A DNA stretch of 6,707 nt. It comes from Bacilli bacterium (GTDB taxonomy: Bacteria; Bacillota_I; Bacilli_A; ML615J-28; CAG-698). The translations under genes were made by a program, and so were the position numbers. The notes under the pieces are model-generated. The model was not told the origin of the DNA. It made no database searches and saw nothing but the letters and a program-made list of their open reading frames with translations. Positions 1 to 5,142 of the stretch are shown piece after piece (the stretch's first letter is position 1; each line of letters begins with the position of its first letter). The DNA lies in assembly GCA_023228385.1 (NCBI GenBank), contig JALOBF010000085.1, forward strand, positions 1 through 6,707, written 5' to 3'.

Positions 1-14
1 GATGTTTTTTTTTT
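1..14 (+). terminator. Possible U-tract of an upstream terminator (stem outside window)
   Basis: Ten consecutive T residues at 5-14, at the very edge of the window and before the trkA leader, look like the tail of an intrinsic terminator of a preceding + strand gene. The stem would lie before base 1, so it cannot be verified here. A simple AT-rich promoter-upstream tract is an equally reasonable reading. Confidence 0.25.
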
Positions 15-25
15 ATTTTAAGAGA

Positions 26-42
26 TAAAATATAGTTACAAT
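26..42 (+). promoter_or_regulatory. Candidate -10 region for the trkA-trkH operon
   Basis: Several near-consensus -10 hexamers overlap here: TATAGT at 31-36 and TACAAT at 37-42, each one or two mismatches from TATAAT. No TTGACA-like -35 box exists at 16-18 nt upstream (the region is mostly T). If TACAAT is used, transcription would start near base 49, leaving a leader of about 38 nt that begins just before the Shine-Dalgarno at 53-60. In such AT-rich DNA the hexamers could be chance. Confidence 0.3.
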
Positions 43-52
43 AAAATTTTTT

Positions 53-86
53 GAAAGGAGTATAACCTTTAGGTTAAACTATTAAT
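53..86 (+). promoter_or_regulatory. trkA leader: distant Shine-Dalgarno plus small alternative hairpins
   Basis: A strong Shine-Dalgarno, GAAAGGAG (53-60), lies 26 nt before the trkA ATG at 87, much farther than the usual 5-9 nt. Between them is an inverted repeat, TAACC (63-67) and GGTTA (72-76), with a 4-nt TTTA loop; folding it would shorten the effective SD-to-start distance to about 12 nt. The SD core AAAGG (54-58) is also complementary to CCTTT (66-70), and this pairing excludes the first hairpin because both use CC at 66-67. A weak alternative SD, AGG at 71-73, lies 13 nt from the ATG. The pairings are visible in the sequence; a regulatory role is inference, and both stems are short. 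Confidence 0.4.
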
Positions 87-1439
87 ATGAAAATAATAAT
101 TGTCGGTGTCGGTAAAATCGGTCGGATAATAACCGAATATTTATCCCATGAAGGACATGATATCGTTGTTATTGATATCGATCCTTTAATTGTTCAGCAA
201 GCGGTAGATACCTTTGATGTTCGCGGAGTGATTGGTAATGGAGCCAATTATGATATTCAAATTCAAGCCGAAGCCGATAAAACTGATGTTATGATTGCGG
301 CTACGGAAAGTGATGAACTTAATATATTATGTTGCCTTGTCGGTAAGAAAAACGGCATTAAGCATACAATCGCTCGGGTTCGCAACCCCGAATACGCCAA
401 ACAAATCGGTTTTATGTATTCCGATTTAGGATTAAATATGATTGTCAATCCGGAGTATGAAGCCGCATCGGAAATTCTCCAAATCCTAAAGTTCCCTTCC
501 GCCATCAGAATCGATACTTTTGCTCAGGGCAAAGCGGAAATTGTTGAGATTAAAGTACCGGCAAATTCAATGCTTGTCGGAAAAACTTTATCAGCAATTA
601 ATCAGGAATTGGCGGTTCGTTTTTTGGTTTGTGCGGTTGTTCGTGACGGCGCGGTTTATATTCCTTCCGGGAATTTTATTTTAAGGGAAAACGATAATAT
701 TCATATTACGGCCGCCAAACCGGAAATCGGTAAATTTTTTCGAAAACTAAAAATTTTACGGCAGCGCGCCAAAAAAATAATGATTATCGGCGGCAGCAGA
801 ATTACTTATTATCTGGCCCACCAATTAAGCGAAAGTCGGGTTGATGTAAAAATAATTGAAATGGATCAGGTTCGCGCTCATGAATTAGGCGAACAATTCC
901 CGGATGCAGTGGTGATTAACGGTGATGGTACCAATCAGGAATTGCTGCTTGAAGAAGGAATCCGGGCGGTTGATGCTCTTGTGACCTTGACCGGAAATGA
1001 TGAAGAAAACATTATTGTCTCGCTGTATGCGAAAACAATTAATGTACCAAAGGTGATAACCAAAGTCAATCGCATTTCTTATTATAATATTTTGGAAAAT
1101 CTCGATTTGGGAACGATTATTTCGCCGAAAGCAATCACCGCCAATCAAATCTTGCGTTATGTCCGCTCCCTGTCCGATTCTATTACCAGTCAGGTAAAAA
1201 CCTTATATAAACTTGTAAACAATCAGGTTGAAGCCGCCGAGTTTTACATTCCCCAGGAAACAAATTATACCGGGATTAAATTCCGTAATTTAGCCTTAAG
1301 AAATAACATTCTTATTGCCTGTATTATTAGAGATAAAGCCGTTATAATTCCGCACGGTGACGATTTCCTGCAAGTCGGCGACAGTGCCATAATTGTTACA
1401 ACTCAAAAATTAAAAGATTTAGAAGATATTTTAAAGTAG
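87..1439 (+). CDS. trkA: Trk potassium uptake system peripheral subunit TrkA
   Basis: Cytoplasmic NAD(H)-binding regulatory subunit that gates the TrkH potassium pore. At 450 residues it has the duplicated architecture of TrkA (E. coli TrkA is about 458): RCK_N 1 (about 1-125), RCK_C 1 (about 140-225), RCK_N 2 (about 230-350) and RCK_C 2 (about 365-450). The first Rossmann fold has the dinucleotide motif GVGKIG (7-12) and an acidic residue at the end of strand 2 (IDID, D30/D32). The second fold has the degenerate motif GGSRIT (235-240), where the second and third glycines of GxGxxG are missing, so it may bind nucleotide poorly or not at all. The start MKIIIVGVGKIG is the canonical family N-terminus and an in-frame stop at 75-77 rules out a longer ATG start; the Shine-Dalgarno is unusually far upstream. 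The gene ends in TAG 6 nt before trkH. In some RCK_C proteins this domain binds cyclic di-AMP; nothing here tests that. Confidence 0.95.
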   Translation: MKIIIVGVGKIGRIITEYLSHEGHDIVVIDIDPLIVQQAVDTFDVRGVIGNGANYDIQIQAEADKTDVMIAATESDELNILCCLVGKKNGIKHTIARVRNPEYAKQIGFMYSDLGLNMIVNPEYEAASEILQILKFPSAIRIDTFAQGKAEIVEIKVPANSMLVGKTLSAINQELAVRFLVCAVVRDGAVYIPSGNFILRENDNIHITAAKPEIGKFFRKLKILRQRAKKIMIIGGSRITYYLAHQLSESRVDVKIIEMDQVRAHELGEQFPDAVVINGDGTNQELLLEEGIRAVDALVTLTGNDEENIIVSLYAKTINVPKVITKVNRISYYNILENLDLGTIISPKAITANQILRYVRSLSDSITSQVKTLYKLVNNQVEAAEFYIPQETNYTGIKFRNLALRNNILIACIIRDKAVIIPHGDDFLQVGDSAIIVTTQKLKDLEDILK

Positions 1440-1445
1440 GTTAAT

Positions 1446-2885
1446 ATGAATATAAAAGCTATTTTTTATAATATTGGCAATTTATTAAAGGTTGAAGCCG
1501 GTTTGCTTACTTTACCTTTAATCGTTTCCTTTATTTATCATGATGGCAACTATTTTGCTTTTTTAATTCCAATTTTTTTGCTTTTGACAATTGGTTTTCT
1601 GGTTACAGCTAAAAGAAAACCCGATCAGAAAATTTATGCTAAAGAGGGCTTTGTTATTGTCGGTTTGTCGTGGATTATTATGTCACTCTTCGGGGCACTG
1701 CCTTTTTATATTAGTCGGGAAATCCCTAGCTTTATCAATGCTTTCTTTGAAACTGCTTCTGGCTTTACAACAACCGGTGCCACAATTCTTACCGATATCG
1801 AAGCCTTAAGTTATAGTTTGCTTTTTTGGCGAGGTTTCACCCATTGGATTGGTGGTATGGGAATTTTGGTTTTTGTTCTTGCCTTTATGCCGAATACAAA
1901 AGCGCATAGTATCTATATTATGAAGGCGGAAAGTTCCGGACCGCAAGTCGGTAAAATCGTATCAAAAGTTAAAATTACGGCGCAGATTTTATATTTCATC
2001 TATATTGCTTTAACAATAATTGAAATTATTTTTCTACTGTTTAAAATGCCTCTTTATGATAGCGTTACTCATGCCTTTGCCACGGCCGGGACTGGTGGTT
2101 TTTCAATTAAAAATGCCAGTATTGCCTATTACGACAGTGTTTATATTGAAACAGTTATTACTGTTTTTATGTTCCTTTTCGGCATTAATTTTACTGTTTT
2201 CTACTTAATTTTAATCGGTAATGTGAAACAAGCAATAAAAAGCGAAGAATTTCGTTGGTATTTTATAATTGCTATTGTTGCTATTACATTAGTGACTATA
2301 AACTGTTATTCTATGTACGGTTCTTTTGGTAGAACACTACGTTATTCGAGTTTTCAGGTTATTTCAGTTATGACATGCACTGGTTTTAGCACTTTTAATT
2401 TCAATATTTGGCCAATGTTTTCAAAAACGCTTCTTATTATTTTAATGATGATTGGAGCTTGCGCCGGCTCTACCGGTGGTGGCCTTAAAATTTCTCGAGT
2501 TATAATTTATATTAAAATGATTGTAAAAGAGATAAAATACAGTATTCATCCCCGCCAAATGACGGCCGTTACCTTTGATAAGAAACCGGTTGATGAGTCA
2601 ATACTAAAAGGAATATCTCATTTTTTGATTGCTTATATTTCTATTTTACTTATCGGAATGCTTATTCTTTCGCTTGATGGCTATTCATTTACGACCAATT
2701 TTACTGCGGTAGTAACTTGTTTTAGTAACTGCGGTCCTGGTTTGGATGCCGTTGGTCCGGTTGAAAACTATTCCTCTTTCAGTGTTTTGTCAAAGCTTGT
2801 CCTTACTTTTGTTATGCTAGCAGGGAGGCTAGAAATCTTCCCAATGTTGATTTTATTTACACCGAGGATGTGGAAATATCGTTAA
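1446..2885 (+). CDS. trkH: Trk potassium transporter membrane subunit TrkH
   Basis: Integral membrane pore subunit of the Trk/Ktr/HKT superfamily, taking up K+ with TrkA. At 479 residues it is full length for TrkH. All four pore-loop signatures are visible: GFTTTGAT (106-113), TAGTGGFS (213-220), TCTGFST (310-316) and SNCGPG (427-432), giving the filter glycines G111, G217 or G218, G313 and G430. The conserved CAGSTGGGLK segment (339-348), which corresponds to the gating loop inside the membrane of this family, and the C-terminal GRLEIFP...FTPRMW signature are present. Hydrophobic spans fill most of the rest, including the two extra N-terminal helices typical of TrkH. The ATG follows the trkA stop by 6 nt; the only SD-like sequence is a weak TAGG (1437-1440) overlapping that stop, so translation is probably coupled to trkA. 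An intrinsic terminator follows the gene. Confidence 0.95.
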   Translation: MNIKAIFYNIGNLLKVEAGLLTLPLIVSFIYHDGNYFAFLIPIFLLLTIGFLVTAKRKPDQKIYAKEGFVIVGLSWIIMSLFGALPFYISREIPSFINAFFETASGFTTTGATILTDIEALSYSLLFWRGFTHWIGGMGILVFVLAFMPNTKAHSIYIMKAESSGPQVGKIVSKVKITAQILYFIYIALTIIEIIFLLFKMPLYDSVTHAFATAGTGGFSIKNASIAYYDSVYIETVITVFMFLFGINFTVFYLILIGNVKQAIKSEEFRWYFIIAIVAITLVTINCYSMYGSFGRTLRYSSFQVISVMTCTGFSTFNFNIWPMFSKTLLIILMMIGACAGSTGGGLKISRVIIYIKMIVKEIKYSIHPRQMTAVTFDKKPVDESILKGISHFLIAYISILLIGMLILSLDGYSFTTNFTAVVTCFSNCGPGLDAVGPVENYSSFSVLSKLVLTFVMLAGRLEIFPMLILFTPRMWKYR

Positions 2886-2895
2886 AAAATATAAC

Positions 2896-2930
2896 AAAGG
2901 TCATATCATAAATGTTAAGGCCTTTTTATT
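2896..2930 (+). terminator. Intrinsic terminator after trkA-trkH
   Basis: AAAGGTC (2896-2902) pairs with GGCCTTT (2919-2925) through seven base pairs, one of them a G-U wobble, enclosing a 16-nt loop that may pair slightly further. The stem runs directly into TTTTT followed by ATTT. It lies 10 nt after the trkH stop and separates the potassium operon from the next gene. The stem is short, so termination may be incomplete. Confidence 0.65.
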
Positions 2931-2958
2931 TGCTATTTTTAACCAAATATGATATAAT
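2930..2958 (+). promoter_or_regulatory. Sigma-A-type promoter for the TPR gene
   Basis: A -35 box TTGCTA (2930-2935; four of six matches to TTGACA) is separated by exactly 17 nt from a perfect -10 box TATAAT (2953-2958), which also carries the extended TGn element (TGA, 2950-2952). Transcription would begin near 2965, about 23 nt before the ATG at 2988. This is the best-formed promoter in the window. Its -35 box abuts the U-tract of the preceding terminator. Confidence 0.7.
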
Positions 2959-2987
2959 TTAACTAAGATTATTAATCGGAGTAAAAA

Positions 2988-3842
2988 ATGAACAAGAAAT
3001 TTGAGGAGATAAGGAGTTTTATCTTAACCAATTGGGATTCTCCCGAAGTTATAAATATTAAATATCAAACAATAATCGATGAATTAAATAAAATTTATTG
3101 TGAATCCGCCAATGTTGAATGTTTATGGTTAATATCGGAACTGTTGATCCATAAAGCCAATATCAGCTTACAGGAAGCTATTGCGTATACTACCGAGGCT
3201 TTATCGCACCAAGGAAATATAGACGAACTTCATGAAAATTTCATTATTGCTTCAAACGGTTATATCAGTGATTTTAAAAACCGCAATCATCATAAATTAA
3301 TTGATTATTATTTAATTTTTTGTCAACTTTATCCTCAGTGTTACATTGCCCGAATAACTTTAATTGAGAATTTGCTTAGTGATTTTCGGGTTAAAGAAGC
3401 TGAAACGTTAATAACGCAAGCCATTAATGATTTCCCGGAAAAAAAGACGATGCTTTCCATATATCAGGGGGAATTCCTATATCGAAGCGGCACAGCGCGA
3501 AAAGCAAAACAAACCTGGACCGAAATAGCAAAGAACCATCCGGACGATAAAGAGATTAATTACGGTCTTGCCGAGGCATATGCGAAATTCGGGATGTTTG
3601 ATAAGGCCGCAAGACATTATAAAATAAGTTTTGCTTTGGAATCAATACCCCGTAAAATCGATGCTTTGATTTCATTGATCCACATCTATGAGATTAAAAA
3701 AAATTATCGGCAAGCCTTGCGTTATAATAATAAAATTATTGAAGTGTTTAAAAAAGATTACGGTATAACAACCGGCTTGGAAATACAAACATATTCAAAT
3801 AACAAAGTAAAATATCGGGAATTAATTGTCGGAAAGAACTAA
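2988..3842 (+). CDS. Tetratricopeptide-repeat protein of unknown function
   Basis: A 284-residue soluble protein with no signal peptide or membrane span, so probably cytoplasmic. The C-terminal half contains about three TPR-like helical hairpins, at roughly 155-187, 189-222 and 224-257; the clearest is the middle one, with the pattern GLAEAYAKFGMFDKAARHY. The N-terminal half is also helical and rich in Leu, Ile and Asn, and may contain more degenerate repeats (for example around 118-150, IARITLIENLLSDFRVKEAE). TPR arrays usually bind other proteins or peptides; no catalytic motif is seen and no partner can be named. The start is supported by GGAG (2978-2981) 6 nt upstream and by the promoter at 2930-2958. 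The lipoprotein protease gene begins 51 nt downstream without a clear terminator between, so the two could be cotranscribed. Confidence 0.8.
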   Translation: MNKKFEEIRSFILTNWDSPEVINIKYQTIIDELNKIYCESANVECLWLISELLIHKANISLQEAIAYTTEALSHQGNIDELHENFIIASNGYISDFKNRNHHKLIDYYLIFCQLYPQCYIARITLIENLLSDFRVKEAETLITQAINDFPEKKTMLSIYQGEFLYRSGTARKAKQTWTEIAKNHPDDKEINYGLAEAYAKFGMFDKAARHYKISFALESIPRKIDALISLIHIYEIKKNYRQALRYNNKIIEVFKKDYGITTGLEIQTYSNNKVKYRELIVGKN

Positions 3843-3893
3843 ACGAATCCCACTTAAGTATATTAAATAGTTATAAAATTATATGGAGTTAAC

Positions 3894-4886
3894 ATGAAAA
3901 AAAGGGTATCAATAGTAGTTTTATTGCTGGTTATATTTTTTTTAAGCGGATGCTTTTATTCTGGTATTGATAATGTTAATAATGGTTCTACCTCAGTAAT
4001 AGAAGAAACGAATTATAAAGTAACTTTTGTTGTGGATGGCATAGAAAAAGGATATAAAATTGTATCAAATATGCAAATATTCGGTCCGATGGAAGCGCCA
4101 AAAAAAGAAAATTATATTTTTGCCGGCTGGTTTACAGAAGACGGTAAAGAGTTTTTATTTGATAAGCCAATTAATGAAAGTATATATTTATATGCCAAGT
4201 ATACGCCAAATTATAGTGCGTTAATTAACAAAATATCAACCGAGATTATTAAATCAAATGTAGAAATTCGCGTGAAAAATTATAATACTTTTCTAGGATT
4301 TGAAACAGAGTCAATAACAAGTTCCGGCAGCGGTATTATTATTGCCGATGCTCATGGCTATTATTATATACTTACTAATTCCCATGTGGTTTATAAAAGG
4401 GAGGGATATTCACATATTCAGTATACTGTTCAAGATTATATCGGCAATACTTATAGTGCTTCGATTTTAAACAATTCAATAGATCCAAATTATGATTTAG
4501 CAACGCTTGTATTTAAAAAAGGTTCTACGATGTTATCGGCAATTCAAATTGCAAAAAAGAATCCTTTAATAGGCGAGGAAATAATAGCTCTGGGACAGCC
4601 TAAAGGTCAAAATAATACTATTACATTCGGAAAAGTATTAAATTATAGAAAAGTTAATTTTTCGGAACCTATAGCATCTTCCACCGTAAATTTTCCGGTT
4701 GCGGTCCATAATGCGCCGATTGACTGCGGCTCATCCGGTGGAGCAATTTTAAATGTTGGATTAAATTTAGTTGGAATTAATTTTGCCGGTTCAAGCTCAA
4801 ATAATGACTTTATAAGTGCGGTGGCCATTCCAATTGAAAAAGTATGGGAATATTTGTATAAATATGTTCGTACCGACGGTAAATAG
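3894..4886 (+). CDS. Lipoprotein with InlB-type repeat and trypsin/HtrA-like serine protease domain
   Basis: A 330-residue predicted membrane-anchored protease on the outer face of the cell. Residues 1-20 form a lipoprotein signal: KKR, a hydrophobic core, and lipobox LSGC with the lipidated Cys at 20. Residues about 41-105 form one InlB-type B repeat (VTFVVDG near the start, FAGWF at 76-80, YLYAKYTPN at the end), a small beta-rich module common on surface proteins. Residues about 110-325 form a chymotrypsin-fold domain with SSGSGII (143-149), His164 in TNSHVV, Asp201 in NYDLATLVF and Ser281 in DCGSSGGAIL, a complete triad in HtrA-like order. The usual GNSGG is GSSGG here. No PDZ domain follows, unlike HtrA/DegP. 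The start is set by GGAG (3885-3888), 5 nt from ATG, and by the signal peptide. Expression may come from the TPR promoter or a weak local one. The substrate is unknown. Confidence 0.85.
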   Translation: MKKRVSIVVLLLVIFFLSGCFYSGIDNVNNGSTSVIEETNYKVTFVVDGIEKGYKIVSNMQIFGPMEAPKKENYIFAGWFTEDGKEFLFDKPINESIYLYAKYTPNYSALINKISTEIIKSNVEIRVKNYNTFLGFETESITSSGSGIIIADAHGYYYILTNSHVVYKREGYSHIQYTVQDYIGNTYSASILNNSIDPNYDLATLVFKKGSTMLSAIQIAKKNPLIGEEIIALGQPKGQNNTITFGKVLNYRKVNFSEPIASSTVNFPVAVHNAPIDCGSSGGAILNVGLNLVGINFAGSSSNNDFISAVAIPIEKVWEYLYKYVRTDGK

Positions 4887-5051
4887 TTAAACTTGGCAGT
4901 GATTTTTTAAAATATGAGTAAATATAATAGAAAAAAATGAATATTATGTCAACTATTACCGGTGTGAATTGAAAAAAATTTTAAAGTTATATTCATCTTA
5001 TTTAATCGGTGAAGGGTGATTATTATTGTTTTTTAAGAAAGAATAATTACC

Positions 5052-5080
5052 AAGAATTGTTTCTGTTTTTATCAATTCTT
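5052..5080. repeat. Perfect 8-bp inverted repeat over the -35 region of the GH18-like lipoprotein gene
   Basis: AAGAATTG (5052-5059) and CAATTCTT (5073-5080) are exact inverted copies separated by 13 nt, with their centres 21 bp apart, about two helical turns. The right arm ends 6 bp before the TATAAT box at 5087-5092, so the repeat covers the place where a -35 element would sit. This is the geometry expected of an operator for a dimeric repressor or activator. It could also form a stem in read-through RNA, but no T-run follows, so it is not a terminator. Confidence 0.5.
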
Positions 5081-5083
5081 ATA

Positions 5084-5092
5084 TGCTATAAT
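5084..5092 (+). promoter_or_regulatory. Extended -10 promoter for the GH18-like lipoprotein gene
   Basis: TGCTATAAT gives a perfect -10 hexamer (5087-5092) with an extended TGn element. The hexamer 17 nt upstream (5064-5069, TGTTTT) is a poor -35 box, so the promoter would rely on the extended -10 or on an activator. Transcription would start near 5099, about 44 nt before the ATG at 5143. The rest of the 4887-5142 spacer is AT-rich and shows no convincing gene or terminator. Confidence 0.6.
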
Positions 5093-5142
5093 ATTATGGG
5101 AAATTATGTTCAAAAATTTTATGGAGAAGATGAGGAAGAAGA

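Noticed and set aside
263..505. Minus-strand open frame of 80 codons inside trkA, and a similar one at 885-1148
   Set aside because: Both lie wholly opposite a clearly coding TrkA frame, show no recognisable family, and are explained as antisense shadows.
1591..1809. Alternative + strand frames inside trkH (also 2020-2208)
   Set aside because: Out-of-frame readings of a hydrophobic, Leu/Phe-rich coding region; TrkH signatures are intact in the main frame.
2903..2955. ATATCATA (2903-2910) and TATGATAT (2948-2955) as an inverted repeat linking terminator loop and promoter
   Set aside because: Only 8 bp, entirely AT-rich apart from one pair, and the second copy is explained by the extended -10 element; likely chance.
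3852..3877. ACTTAAGT palindrome and TATAAA hexamer before the protease gene as operator and promoter
   Set aside because: No -35 box at acceptable spacing, and short palindromes are expected in such AT-rich sequence.
4643..4828. Minus-strand open frame opposite the protease catalytic region
   Set aside because: Overlaps the conserved catalytic Ser region of a real gene and has no supporting features.
4887..4910. Possible terminator after the protease gene (TTAAA...TTTAA around a short ACT/AGT stem, then a T-run)
   Set aside because: The stem is A-T only apart from a 3-bp core and cannot form a convincing terminator hairpin.
4893..4928. TTGGCA (4893-4898) and TATAAT (4923-4928) as a promoter
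   Set aside because: The 24-nt spacing is too long for a sigma-A promoter, and only an 11-codon frame without a Shine-Dalgarno follows.
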